64,000 nucleotides of DNA from assembly GCF_013694105.1 (NCBI RefSeq), contig NZ_JACEFG010000001.1, positions 62,001 to 126,000 on the forward strand, given 5' to 3'. The DNA is from Halobacillus locisalis (GTDB taxonomy: Bacteria; Bacillota; Bacilli; Bacillales; Halobacillaceae). The notes under the pieces are model-generated. The model was not told the DNA's origin, made no database searches, and was given only the letters and a program-made list of their open reading frames with translations. Position 1 is the first letter of the stretch; each line of letters opens with the position of its first letter. Below, piece by piece: positions 44,400 through 52,518 of this stretch. A program made the translations under genes and the position numbers.

Positions 44400-45332
44400 A
44401 TGGAGCCGATTCAAAGTTCCCTGAAAAAATGGATGAAAGATCATAAAGAATTCCAAAAACGCATGACCCAGATGCAAAGTGAAGTTCTTCAAGCAAAAGA
44501 AGTACAAGCGCTGCGTGAGGAACACCCTTCTTTGACTGATGAAGCGATCAATAAACAATTGATTAAGTTGTATGAATATCAGTCGCAATCCAAAAACTGC
44601 GAAAAGTGTCCGTCTCGTGATGAATGCATTAATATGCTGCCTGGATATGTGCCTAGGGTTGAAGTGGAAGGTCAAGAAATCAAACTGGCTTATGATAAAT
44701 GTCGTAGACAACGAAAGCATGATCAACAAGAGAAGCAGCAGTCCTTGATCAAGAGTCTGCACATTCCGCGTGAAATATTAGAGGCTACATTGGAGCGCAT
44801 TGACCCTCATGATCCAGCTAGAGGGCAGGCCGTAAGACAAACGTTTAACTATATAGAAAACCTGACGGATGAGTTACCGAGCAAAGGTCTTTATTTTCAC
44901 GGTCCATTCGGTGTAGGGAAGACCTTCTTCCTTGGAGCCATTGCGAATAAGCTGAGTGATAAAGGCATCCCTTCGATGATTATCTATATGCCCGAATTTG
45001 TAAGGGAAATTAAAGCATCAATCAAAAATGATTCTATTAACGAAAAGATCGAAGCGTTCAAAGAGGTTCCGGTATTGATGCTGGATGACATTGGAGCGGA
45101 GTCCCAATCAGCCTGGTTCAGAGATGAAGTCTTAGGGTCCATTTTGCAATACCGAATGATGGAGAGACTTCCTGTATTCTTCAGCTCAAATTATAGTATG
45201 GAAGACTTGGAGAAAGTACTGATGACGAGTAACCGTGGTGATGTAGACAAAGTAAAAGCGCAACGTATTACGGAACGAATTCGGCAACTTAGCCAGACAG
45301 TTGTCGTAAATGGTGAAAACCGGAGGTCCTAG
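44400..45332 (+). CDS. dnaI: Primosomal protein DnaI, helicase loader
   Basis: A 310-residue AAA+ helicase loader. The N-terminal domain has a Cys cluster (CEKCPSRDEC ... YDKC, residues about 76-101) that binds zinc; the C-terminal ATPase has Walker A GPFGVGKTF (near residue 170) and Walker B VLMLDDIGAES. It loads the replicative helicase with DnaB and DnaD. ATG 44400 follows GAGGTAGG. No clear terminator was seen in the 200 bases to ytxC. Confidence 0.94.
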   Translation: MEPIQSSLKKWMKDHKEFQKRMTQMQSEVLQAKEVQALREEHPSLTDEAINKQLIKLYEYQSQSKNCEKCPSRDECINMLPGYVPRVEVEGQEIKLAYDKCRRQRKHDQQEKQQSLIKSLHIPREILEATLERIDPHDPARGQAVRQTFNYIENLTDELPSKGLYFHGPFGVGKTFFLGAIANKLSDKGIPSMIIYMPEFVREIKASIKNDSINEKIEAFKEVPVLMLDDIGAESQSAWFRDEVLGSILQYRMMERLPVFFSSNYSMEDLEKVLMTSNRGDVDKVKAQRITERIRQLSQTVVVNGENRRS

Positions 45333-45533
45333 TCAATAAAATTCAGTCTTGATCACGGCGGATAAAAAGTTGATATTCAAGCATGAACCCTGAATTCCTC
45401 ACATAAATATAAGATGGAATAGACAACCCTATACCTATTTGAGAACCTGAACTTATGTTAGAGACCATCATGCTTTTTACCATCAGGGTAAAAGGATTCA
45501 TGGATAGGAACGTTGGGATGAGGGGGGAATGCA

Positions 45534-46352
45534 GTGGTTTGTATCCGGTTTTCCAAACACTTGGAAGCACGCTTTTTTTATAATACCGTCGTACGTGAGT
45601 ATAAATGCTGGTTATTACAAGAGCAGACGGATGGATTCGAAGTCAACCTCTTAGAAGGCGATTCATCAGATGATACGTATCGAGATATGATCCATGCTTT
45701 CGTAGAGTTGATTCGCGCTCGTAAGTGGCTGGGGTGGATAGAAGGTATTCTTAAGTATCGTTATTATTATACGGATCAGCAGGAGATTAACCGCATTTTA
45801 GAAATCGGACGGGAATTCGAAGATGAATGCCCTAGGGGGATTGCCTTGCCACCTGTCTTGGATCGACTTCGTGCGACAGTTGAGAATGAAGTTGAGGAGA
45901 GGGACAATCTAGCCTTTGATGAACTCGTGGTCACTTGCCTGCAAAGCCTTCATGAACCATTGATTGAATACACGGGTTATCTAATCGATGAATACAAGCA
46001 AGAAGAGTCTTATCAATTGCTTTTGGATTCATGGAGATGCCGTGTTCAGTACAGGGATACAGGTGTGAGGCGGTTGCACCTTCTTGATGATGGTGAATTG
46101 CATTATTATCATGATGAAGGAAATCCGATCAGCCCGTCCGAAACAGAACTCTACTTAAAACAGTACCCCGATGAGTCTGTCAATGATTTGCCGAAAAGCT
46201 GGTCTGTGACCGCCGCTTTGGTGCATGCACCAGATGAATTAGTTATCTATTCGGATAAAAAAACCGACTCGACGCTGGAATTGCTGATGAATATTTTTGA
46301 AGAAAAAGCCGCGTGGCGAGCTCTTGCAGAATTTCCTTTCGAAATGTCTTGA
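45534..46352 (+). CDS. ytxC: YtxC-like sporulation protein
   Basis: A 272-residue protein that matches YtxC in length, character and place between dnaI and thrS. It is soluble, acidic and mostly helical, with ERDNLAFDELVVTCLQSLHEPL-like helices in the middle (positions 120-141) and no recognised catalytic motif. B. subtilis YtxC is annotated as a putative sporulation protein without known activity. The start is GTG 45534 behind GAGGGGGGA. The 200 bases before it carry no convincing promoter. Confidence 0.75.
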   Translation: MVCIRFSKHLEARFFYNTVVREYKCWLLQEQTDGFEVNLLEGDSSDDTYRDMIHAFVELIRARKWLGWIEGILKYRYYYTDQQEINRILEIGREFEDECPRGIALPPVLDRLRATVENEVEERDNLAFDELVVTCLQSLHEPLIEYTGYLIDEYKQEESYQLLLDSWRCRVQYRDTGVRRLHLLDDGELHYYHDEGNPISPSETELYLKQYPDESVNDLPKSWSVTAALVHAPDELVIYSDKKTDSTLELLMNIFEEKAAWRALAEFPFEMS

Positions 46353-46377
46353 TTTCATGATCTATTATGGATATAAT
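46349..46377 (+). promoter_or_regulatory. Promoter of the thrS leader
   Basis: TTGATT, 17-base spacer, TATAAT, beginning at the ytxC stop codon. Confidence 0.75.
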
Positions 46378-46384
46378 ACCTACA

Positions 46385-46649
46385 TATCTAATAATAAACG
46401 GCTTAGAAAAGGACATGATCACTAAGATACGCATGAGTAGAGAGAGGAGTCATCGGCTGAAAGCTCCTTCGTGTCGACTTAGATGTTTACCACCTTGGAG
46501 CCCTGCTTGTGAACCATTATGTAGTAATGAGCAGCGTCTGGTCTGCGTTAAAGATGTATGAAGCCGCATACGTGCGGGAATTTTGGGTGGAACCACGAGT
46601 GATAACGCTCGTCCCTTAGCTGATTTTGCTAAGGGGCGGGCGTTTTTTA
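46385..46649 (+). ncRNA. T-box riboswitch, threonine-specific, upstream of thrS
   Basis: The T-box sequence GGGTGGAACCACG is at 46584-46596. A terminator (AACGCTCGTCCCTTAG / CTAAGGGGCGGGCGTT plus T-run, 46603-46649) can alternate with the antiterminator formed by the T-box. The specifier codon is read as ACC (Thr) at 46489-46491, just before ACCTTGGAGC; the pheS leader shows the same context after its TTC. Uncharged tRNA-Thr should switch on thrS. Confidence 0.9.
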
Positions 46650-46679
46650 ATTTTAGTTCATATAGAAGGAGTGTTACAG

Positions 46680-48626
46680 ATGGCGAACGCGATTCAAATC
46701 AAATTTCCAGATGGCAATACGAGAGAATTTGATCAAGGGACGACAGGAGAAGAAATCGCACATTCGATTTCTCCAGGTTTAAAGAAACAGTCTCTTGCCA
46801 TCAAGCTTGATGGAGAGCCGTACGATCTCAGACGTCCTATTGATCAGGACGCATCAATCGAGATTTTGACATATAAGAACCCAGAAGGTATTGAGGTGCT
46901 TCGTCACTCGACAGCTCACCTCATGGCTCAAGCGATCAAACGTCTGTATGGTGATGTGAAGTTCGGGGTAGGGCCAGTCATTGAAAGTGGTTTCTATTAT
47001 GATATCGATATGGAGACTTCCCTAACACCTGAAGACCTGCCGAAGATTGAAAAAGAAATGCAGCGCATCGTTGATGAGAATTTTGAAGTTGAACGTATAG
47101 AAGTGTCACGAGAGGAAGCAAAAGAGAAGTTCCGTGAAATCGGTGACGACTTGAAACTTGAGTTGATTGACGATATTCCTGAAGGGGAACAAGTCACACT
47201 TTACCAACAAGGTGAGTTCTTTGATCTATGCCGTGGTGTACACGTACCGCAAACAAGTAAGATCAAAATCTTCAAGTTACTTAGTATCTCAGGGGCATAT
47301 TGGCGCGGTGACAGTGATAACAAAATGCTGCAGCGTATCTATGGAACTGCTTTTGAAAAGAAAGCCGACCTTGAAGAGTACTTGCATCTACTTGAAGAAG
47401 CGAAAGAACGAGACCATCGTAAACTAGGTAAAGAACTTGAGATCTTTACCGTGAATCAAAAAGTCGGTCAAGGTTTGCCATTATGGTTACCGAAAGGCGC
47501 AACAATCCGCCGTACAATCGAACGTTATATTGTAGACACAGAAGAACGTCTAGGGTATGACCACGTGTACACGCCAGTACTAGGTAATGTTGACTTATAT
47601 AAAACAAGTGGACACTGGGATCACTATAAAGATGATATGTTCCCGACAATGGAAATGGATAACGAAGACCTTGTCCTGAGACCTATGAACTGCCCGCACC
47701 ATATGATGGTGTACAAGAATCAGTTCTATAGCTATCGTAATCTGCCGGTCCGTATTGCTGAACTCGGCACAATGCACCGCCACGAAATGTCAGGAGCCCT
47801 AGCCGGTCTTCAACGTGTACGCGCCATGACGTTGAACGATGCTCACATTTTTGCGCGTCCAGACCAGCTGAAAGATGAATTCAAGCGTGTTGTGAACCTT
47901 GTCCAGCGAGTTTACAAGGACTTCGGTTTGAATGATTATTACTTCCGCCTATCTTATCGTGATCCGGAAGATAAAGAGAAGTACGTCGACAATGATGAAA
48001 TGTGGGACAAAGCACAAGCGATGTTGAAGGAAACAATGGAAGAGATGGAGCTTGAGTATGTAGAAGCAGAAGGCGAAGCGGCGTTCTACGGTCCGAAGCT
48101 TGATGTTCAAGTGAAGACAGCTCTCGGAAAAGACGAGACGCTTTCCACAGTGCAGCTTGACTTCCACTTGCCAGAGCGCTTTGATTTAACTTACGTTGGA
48201 GAAGATGGAAACGACCATCGCCCAGTCGTCATCCACCGAGGTGTCGTATCGACGATGGAACGATTTGTAGCCTTCTTGATTGAAGAATACAAAGGTGCCT
48301 TCCCAACTTGGTTAGCTCCAGTCCAAGCGAAAATCATTCCGGTGTCTGTTGATGCCCACCTTGACTATGCGAAGAAGTTAGAGGATGAGCTCCGTGAAGC
48401 GGGTGTTCGTGTTGAACTTGATGATCGTAATGAGAAAATCGGTTACAAGATCCGTGAAGCCCAAATGCAGAAAACACCATTCCAACTCGTCGTCGGTGAC
48501 CAAGAAATTGAAGATGACGCTGTTAACGTTCGTCGTTATGGAGAACAAGATTCAGAAACAAAATCGGTCGAGAAGTTCAAAGAAGAAATTCGAAACGAGA
48601 TCGATCTGAAGCTTTTGCGTAAATAA
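46680..48626 (+). CDS. thrS: Threonyl-tRNA synthetase
   Basis: A 648-residue class II synthetase. An N-terminal TGS domain (about residues 3-63) is followed by the editing domain with [10 protein letters not shown] (near residue 75) and the Cys-bearing [10 protein letters not shown] segment, then the catalytic core with zinc-site NCPHHMMV, motif 2 [15 protein letters not shown] and the [11 protein letters not shown] motif 3 segment, and a C-terminal anticodon-binding domain. ATG 46680 follows AAGGAG; the in-frame start 46626 lies inside the T-box terminator. It is controlled by the T-box leader. Confidence 0.96.
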   Translation: MANAIQIKFPDGNTREFDQGTTGEEIAHSISPGLKKQSLAIKLDGEPYDLRRPIDQDASIEILTYKNPEGIEVLRHSTAHLMAQAIKRLYGDVKFGVGPVIESGFYYDIDMETSLTPEDLPKIEKEMQRIVDENFEVERIEVSREEAKEKFREIGDDLKLELIDDIPEGEQVTLYQQGEFFDLCRGVHVPQTSKIKIFKLLSISGAYWRGDSDNKMLQRIYGTAFEKKADLEEYLHLLEEAKERDHRKLGKELEIFTVNQKVGQGLPLWLPKGATIRRTIERYIVDTEERLGYDHVYTPVLGNVDLYKTSGHWDHYKDDMFPTMEMDNEDLVLRPMNCPHHMMVYKNQFYSYRNLPVRIAELGTMHRHEMSGALAGLQRVRAMTLNDAHIFARPDQLKDEFKRVVNLVQRVYKDFGLNDYYFRLSYRDPEDKEKYVDNDEMWDKAQAMLKETMEEMELEYVEAEGEAAFYGPKLDVQVKTALGKDETLSTVQLDFHLPERFDLTYVGEDGNDHRPVVIHRGVVSTMERFVAFLIEEYKGAFPTWLAPVQAKIIPVSVDAHLDYAKKLEDELREAGVRVELDDRNEKIGYKIREAQMQKTPFQLVVGDQEIEDDAVNVRRYGEQDSETKSVEKFKEEIRNEIDLKLLRK

Positions 48627-48633
48627 GTCATTG

Positions 48634-48669
48634 AAAGCCGTGAGTGGAGAGTCTCTCACGGCTTTTTTT
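48634..48669 (+). terminator. Terminator of thrS
   Basis: AAAGCCGTGAG / CTCACGGCTTT stem, 10-base loop, T-run. Confidence 0.87.
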
Positions 48670-48727
48670 GATTTACGGGGATGATGGGGGACCACCTTAT
48701 GCGGATTAGGACGAATGGTTACCCATA

Positions 48728-48856
48728 TCGGACATTTGTGAAAGGTAATGGGACAAAGCCGGCGTTATTCCAGGCAAACGTCTTTTATTAGGACATTTGC
48801 TACGTGTAATCGGACAAAGGCGAAACTATTTCAGACAATCGCCTCACATTCGAACA
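48728..48856 (-). repeat. Second phased TGTCCGA array, opposite orientation
   Basis: On the plus strand the inverse motif TCGGACA or variants appear with their last base at 48734, 48755, 48776, 48795, 48816, 48837 and 48856. Steps are 21, 21, 19, 21, 21 and 19 bases, the same periodicity as the 13.5 kb array. It sits in the 600-base gap between thrS and infC; 48860-48980 shows nothing recognisable. Confidence 0.7.
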
Positions 48857-48982
48857 GCAAACACACTAACTCAGGCCAAGGTACTGCGGTCCCTTCCTTA
48901 AACTTCTAGCAAGAACCCCTTGATTTTTTGCTGGTCATACCTTAGTCTAGTAAAGGTAGTCATGAACACGTTCGAGTTATTG

Positions 48983-49011
48983 TTGACACGAACACGTAGG
49001 CATGCTATGAT
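48983..49011 (+). promoter_or_regulatory. Promoter of infC-rpmI-rplT
   Basis: TTGACA, 17-base spacer, TATGAT: near-consensus sigma-A, as expected for ribosomal genes. Confidence 0.85.
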
Positions 49012-49019
49012 TGTTTAGG

Positions 49020-49160
49020 TAAATGAATGAACGGATCTAGAGACAAGTAGAAGCACCCGCTTCTCACCTGATCGACGCGTAGAGCAGTTGGCAGGTCACT
49101 ATCCCTTGATATTACAGGATAAGTGTGGGTGCATTATGTGTACCGACGCTTTTTTTTATG
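49020..49160 (+). ncRNA. L20-type ribosomal leader upstream of infC
   Basis: The leader begins after the promoter and has the AGAAGCACCCGCTTCT hairpin (49049-49064), a distal GTGGGTGC (49125-49132) that can pair with GCACCC of that hairpin, and an eight-T run after GACGC (49150-49157). Its place before infC-rpmI-rplT fits the L20 leader, in which excess L20 binds the RNA and stops transcription. Confidence 0.75.
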
Positions 49161-49226
49161 ATTTCAAAACCTTGTCGATGACAGATCTTTTATAAGTTTT
49201 CTCTAATACGATGGAGGTGGCTCAAT

Positions 49227-49745
49227 ATTAGCAAGGAAAATGTTAACATTAACGAAAAAATTCGTGCCCGTGAAGTCCGTTTGATCGATGTGAATGGTGA
49301 GCAACTTGGAATTAAATCACGTAACGAAGCACTAGACATTGCCGCAAATGCGAATCTAGATCTTGTTATGGTAGCTCCAAATGCTAAACCTCCCGTTTGC
49401 CGCGTCATGGACTACGGAAAGTATCGTTTCGAGCAACAGAAGAAAGAAAAAGAAGCTCGTAAGAACCAAACGGTCATTAAGGTTAAAGAAGTGCGCCTTA
49501 GTCCGAACATTGAAGAACACGACTTCAATACAAAACTGCGTAATGCTCGTAAGTTCCTATCGAAAGGCGATAAGGTTAAAGCATCTGTTCGTTTCCGCGG
49601 ACGTGCGATTACCCACAAAGAATTGGGACAAAAAGTTCTTGAGCGTATGGCTGAAGAATGTAACGATATTGCCCAAATCGAAACAAAGCCTAAGATGGAA
49701 GGGCGCAGTATGTTCTTAATGCTTGCTCCTCTTGCTGAGAAGTAG
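49227..49745 (+). CDS. infC: Translation initiation factor IF-3, ATT start
   Basis: A 172-residue IF-3, which binds the 30S subunit and checks start codons. The usual frame begins at ATT 49227, nine bases after GGAGG, giving [19 protein letters not shown]. No ATG, GTG or TTG in frame has an equivalent site before the conserved IRAREVRL segment. Rare ATT starts are a known feature of infC and let IF-3 limit its own synthesis. The N-domain motif [13 protein letters not shown] and the linker Lys-rich [12 protein letters not shown] are visible, as is [11 protein letters not shown] at the end. Confidence 0.95.
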   Translation: MSKENVNINEKIRAREVRLIDVNGEQLGIKSRNEALDIAANANLDLVMVAPNAKPPVCRVMDYGKYRFEQQKKEKEARKNQTVIKVKEVRLSPNIEEHDFNTKLRNARKFLSKGDKVKASVRFRGRAITHKELGQKVLERMAEECNDIAQIETKPKMEGRSMFLMLAPLAEK

Positions 49746-49777
49746 GCAACTGTAAAAAGTAAAAGGAGGAAATTCAC

Positions 49778-49975
49778 ATGCCAAAAATGAAAACCCACAA
49801 AGGTTCTCAAAAACGCTTCAAAAAGACCGGAACAGGTAAGGTGAAACGTTCTCACGCTTTCACAAGCCACTTGTTCGCAAACAAATCTACGAAGCAAAAA
49901 CGTAAACTACGTAAAGATGCACTAGTTTCTGCTGGAGACTACCGCCGCATCAAGCACATGCTTCCAAAAGACTAA
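49778..49975 (+). CDS. rpmI: Ribosomal protein bL35
   Basis: A 65-residue, very basic protein with the family N-terminus [15 protein letters not shown] and a Lys/Arg-rich body. ATG 49778 follows AAAGGAGG. It is the middle gene of infC-rpmI-rplT. Confidence 0.97.
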   Translation: MPKMKTHKGSQKRFKKTGTGKVKRSHAFTSHLFANKSTKQKRKLRKDALVSAGDYRRIKHMLPKD

Positions 49976-50005
49976 TCTAGATAGAAACATATAGGAGGGA
50001 TTACC

Positions 50006-50362
50006 ATGCCACGAGTAAAAGGTGGAACAGTGACACGTAAGCGTCGTAACCGTGTCCTAAAATTAGCAAAAGGTTATTATGGTTCAAAACACGCACTATT
50101 CAAAACTGCAAAACAACAAGTAATGAAATCAGGTCAGTATGCATACCGTGACCGTCGTCAGAAAAAACGTGACTTCCGCAGACTGTGGATCGCACGTATC
50201 AACGCTGCAGCACGTATGAACGACCTTTCTTACAGCCGTATGATGCACGGTTTGAAGCTTGCAGGTATCGAAATGAACCGTAAGATGCTAGCTGATCTTG
50301 CTGTTAACGACCAACAAGGTTTCGCAAGTCTAGCTGAGCAAGCTAAAGCTGCTCTAAAATAA
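50006..50362 (+). CDS. rplT: Ribosomal protein bL20
   Basis: A 118-residue basic protein with [20 protein letters not shown] at the N-terminus, [15 protein letters not shown] in the middle and the C-terminal globular part. It is an early 23S rRNA binder and the probable feedback regulator acting on the infC leader. It lies 30 bases after rpmI; a terminator follows. Confidence 0.97.
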   Translation: MPRVKGGTVTRKRRNRVLKLAKGYYGSKHALFKTAKQQVMKSGQYAYRDRRQKKRDFRRLWIARINAAARMNDLSYSRMMHGLKLAGIEMNRKMLADLAVNDQQGFASLAEQAKAALK

Positions 50363-50403
50363 ATCAGATAAAGGGAAAGCCGGAAGGTGAGTACACTTTA
50401 AGA

Positions 50404-50437
50404 AGCCATTTCCGTTCGGTAGGAAATGGCTTTTTCT
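50404..50437 (+). terminator. Terminator of infC-rpmI-rplT
   Basis: AGCCATTTCC / GGAAATGGCT stem, 8-base loop, then T-run. Confidence 0.88.
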
Positions 50438-50478
50438 GTACCGAAAGTAAAGCACACCGATGAAAGGAGGTAAATTGG

Positions 50479-50757
50479 ATGCCAATATTAATACAAATCT
50501 TATTGATCTTGTTTTTAGGTATGAACGTGTTGATGTATATCCTCATGTGGATAGATAAACGCAGGGCAGAAACTGATAAATGGAGAATCAGCGAGAAGAC
50601 ATTATGGGTGGTCGCCTTCCTAGGGGGATCTATTGGAGGCTGGCTTGCCATGCGCTTGTTCCGGCATAAGACCAAACATACATCTTTCGCGATCGGGCTT
50701 CCGGGGGTTTCCATTATCTATTTATCTTTGCTTTTGTATGTAGAGAGAATGTTCTAG
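50479..50757 (+). CDS. ysdA: DUF1294 family small membrane protein (YsdA)
   Basis: A 92-residue protein with three membrane segments (residues 2-23, 41-60, 72-88). The loop between helices has the family signature DKRRAETDKWRISEKTL and the later FLGGSIGGWLAMR and HKTKHTSF motifs. The function is unknown; in B. subtilis ysdA follows rplT in the same way. ATG 50479 follows GAAAGGAGG. The next gene's ribosome binding site is in a hairpin beginning just after the stop. Confidence 0.87.
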   Translation: MPILIQILLILFLGMNVLMYILMWIDKRRAETDKWRISEKTLWVVAFLGGSIGGWLAMRLFRHKTKHTSFAIGLPGVSIIYLSLLLYVERMF

Positions 50758-50761
50758 TCGG

Positions 50762-50794
50762 CCCTCCCTGTTCATAAGATGTAGACAGGGAGGG
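50762..50794 (+). promoter_or_regulatory. Hairpin that covers the ribosome binding site of the TVP38 gene
   Basis: A perfect 10-bp stem CCCTCCCTGT / ACAGGGAGGG with a 13-base loop. The 3' arm holds GGGAGGG, the ribosome binding site of the next gene (ATG 50802). No T-run follows. Confidence 0.55.
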
Positions 50795-50801
50795 GAATGG
50801 A

Positions 50802-51374
50802 ATGGGCGAGACATCATCAGCGATCCTTCAATGGTTGGAACATCAAGAAGCCTGGGCACCGCTCTTATTTATCGCGATTCATTTATTGCGGCCATTTCTA
50901 TTTTTGCCGGTTATGCTTGTCTGTATTACAGGTGGCGTCTTATTCGGTCCGATTGCTGGCACAGCCTATTCAATTATTGGGACCATGTTATCGAGCTTGC
51001 TTTTTTATAGGATGATCAGAGTCCTGCCTTCAGGGTTAAAGAGGCTACGCAGTCTTAAAGAGAAGTGGTTGAAACGAAACTCAAATTTGACGGTCCAGCA
51101 GGTGGCGATCCTTCGCTTAGTACCGTTTATTCATTTTCATTTATTGTCGTATTGCTTGCTTGAAATAAGCTCGGATTTTAAGGAATATACGAAATCATCC
51201 CTATTTGCTAATTTCCCTCTAGCAGTCGTCTATACGTCTGTAGGGCAGTGGATCACATTATTCTCGATACCGGCTATGGTGTTATTCTCTGGAGGGCTTA
51301 TCGGGCTTTGTTTTTTCATACGAAAGAAATACGAAGTTGTGCTGTGGAGTGACTTCTTTCAAACCAATCCATAG
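50802..51374 (+). CDS. TVP38/TMEM64 family membrane protein
   Basis: A 190-residue protein with about five hydrophobic segments and the VTT/DedA-like core: FLPVMLVCITGGVLFGPIAGTAYSIIG (positions 35-61), an amphipathic hairpin loop and RLVPFIHFHLLSYCLLEIS (positions 106-124). Family members act as lipid scramblases in eukaryotes and are poorly defined in bacteria. It is not at this place in B. subtilis as far as I recall. ATG 50802 is used; an earlier ATG at 50797 is out of frame. It may be translated poorly unless the hairpin before it opens. Confidence 0.8.
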   Translation: MGETSSAILQWLEHQEAWAPLLFIAIHLLRPFLFLPVMLVCITGGVLFGPIAGTAYSIIGTMLSSLLFYRMIRVLPSGLKRLRSLKEKWLKRNSNLTVQQVAILRLVPFIHFHLLSYCLLEISSDFKEYTKSSLFANFPLAVVYTSVGQWITLFSIPAMVLFSGGLIGLCFFIRKKYEVVLWSDFFQTNP

Positions 51375-51380
51375 ACGAAA

Positions 51381-51421
51381 AAAGGAACACTTTCCCTAGT
51401 TGTAAGGGTAGTGTTCCTTTC
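51381..51421. terminator. Bidirectional terminator between the TVP38 gene and ysdB
   Basis: AAAGGAACACT / AGTGTTCCTTT stem with inner CCCTA / TAAGGG pairing and U-rich flanks on both strands. Confidence 0.83.
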
Positions 51422-51448
51422 TTATGTTGATTAAGTACGTGGCCCGCC

Positions 51449-51850
51449 TTAATGGTCGTCCTTAACTGGCTTAATGATCAAACGATTGACCGGATACTTC
51501 CATTCAATAGAAGCGTATGGGTACCTTATAAGGATTTCTTGCTCCATAAAGTAAATATCTTCACGGTCCAACCCTTGTAATTGCTGAGGGTCCTTGGCAC
51601 TTACGTTAATGGTGACAACTTCAAAAGCATGATCTGTGGTACCCAAGTATTTCTCCCCTTCGAAAACAAGGCCTTTATAGGTAATTAAAAAATTCTCTTT
51701 TGTATTTTCTTTATTGTCATGGAAGTAGAATTCTTTCTTCTCACGAGCTAAATCAAGTTTTCGTTTCGGATTGATGATAAACTTATAAGCGGTGTACATA
51801 AGAAACGCAATCGCAATGAGTAGCAGCAAGCGAAATAGAATGATGATCAT
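51449..51850 (-). CDS. ysdB: Sigma-W pathway protein YsdB
   Basis: A 133-residue protein with one N-terminal membrane helix (residues 3-24), a basic stop-transfer sequence (NPKRKLDLAREKK) and a soluble beta-rich domain with HDNKENTKENFLITYKGLVF (positions 45-64). It fits YsdB, a protein of the sigma-W regulon of B. subtilis with a part in that pathway. The promoter upstream is of sigma-W type. The gene is transcribed against its neighbours and convergent with the TVP38 gene. Confidence 0.85.
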   Translation of the reverse strand: MIIILFRLLLLIAIAFLMYTAYKFIINPKRKLDLAREKKEFYFHDNKENTKENFLITYKGLVFEGEKYLGTTDHAFEVVTINVSAKDPQQLQGLDREDIYFMEQEILIRYPYASIEWKYPVNRLIIKPVKDDH

Positions 51851-51887
51851 ATCGTTTGTCCCCCTATTTATGGGTTATTAGCTTACA

Positions 51888-51914
51888 TACGTATGACCGT
51901 GTCGTTTTGTTTCA
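51888..51914 (-). promoter_or_regulatory. Sigma-W-like promoter of ysdB
   Basis: On the minus strand TGAAAC (51914-51909), 17-base spacer, CGTA (51891-51888), followed by the ysdB start 38 bases on. The layout is the same as at 5470-5496. Confidence 0.7.
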
Positions 51915-51962
51915 AAAAATGATACATTTATGAAAGATATTTTTAGTAAGGGGTGTATGAAG

Positions 51963-52445
51963 ATGAATTGGGGCTTGTTATACGATATGCAGCAGCAATT
52001 GGATCAGTATATTGAAACGCAACACGACTTAATGAAAGGTGAAAAAACAGAGGAGAAAATGTTAGCCTTTCTCGTCGAGCTTGGAGAATTAGCAAACGAG
52101 ACACGATGCTTCAAGTTCTGGAGTGTAAAAGCACCAAGTGAAAAAGGTGTGATTGTCGAGGAATATGTGGATGGACTGCATTTTTTGTTGTCATTGGGCT
52201 TGGATATTCAGATTCGTTATCAACCACAAAAAGTTGAAAGGTACGGCTCTATAACAGAAGGCTTTTTAGCTACATATGCAGCGGCTGATGATTTTAGAAA
52301 AGTCCCAGAGCGTGATGCTTATCAACAGTTGTTTACGTCATTTCTGAAGCTAGGGGAAACGATTGGATTGGATGAGAACGAGATTATGGAGGCTTATTAT
52401 TCGAAGAACGAAGTGAATTATAAGAGACAAGAGGAAGGATACTAG
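51963..52445 (+). CDS. Dimeric (all-alpha) dUTPase family protein
   Basis: A 160-residue all-helical NTP pyrophosphatase of the dimeric dUTPase type, which hydrolyses dUTP to dUMP and pyrophosphate and keeps uracil out of DNA. The metal-binding helices are visible: FLVELGELANETRCFKFWS (positions 36-54) with the E-x2-E pattern, and EEYVDGLHFLLSLG (positions 63-76) with E-x2-D. ATG 51963 is used, with AAGGGG nine bases before; ATG 51957 is too close. In B. subtilis ysdB and ysdC are direct neighbours, so this gene is an insertion relative to it; relatives are often found on phages. Confidence 0.85.
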   Translation: MNWGLLYDMQQQLDQYIETQHDLMKGEKTEEKMLAFLVELGELANETRCFKFWSVKAPSEKGVIVEEYVDGLHFLLSLGLDIQIRYQPQKVERYGSITEGFLATYAAADDFRKVPERDAYQQLFTSFLKLGETIGLDENEIMEAYYSKNEVNYKRQEEGY

Positions 52446-52455
52446 ACCCCTTCTT

Positions 52456-52484
52456 TTGTGAAATCGCTTTAAACGTATTATAAT
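52456..52484 (+). promoter_or_regulatory. Promoter of ysdC
   Basis: TTGTGA, 17-base spacer, TATAAT. Confidence 0.65.
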
Positions 52485-52518
52485 AGAAGATGGACTTTAA
52501 AAGGAGGATGAATTACAT

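Noticed and set aside
45343-45570. A 75-codon minus-strand frame between dnaI and ytxC, with an IGIGLSIPSYIYV segment
   Set aside because: It overlaps the ytxC start and ribosome binding site, and no candidate start has a ribosome binding site. The vague likeness to spore germination proteins is too weak to keep.
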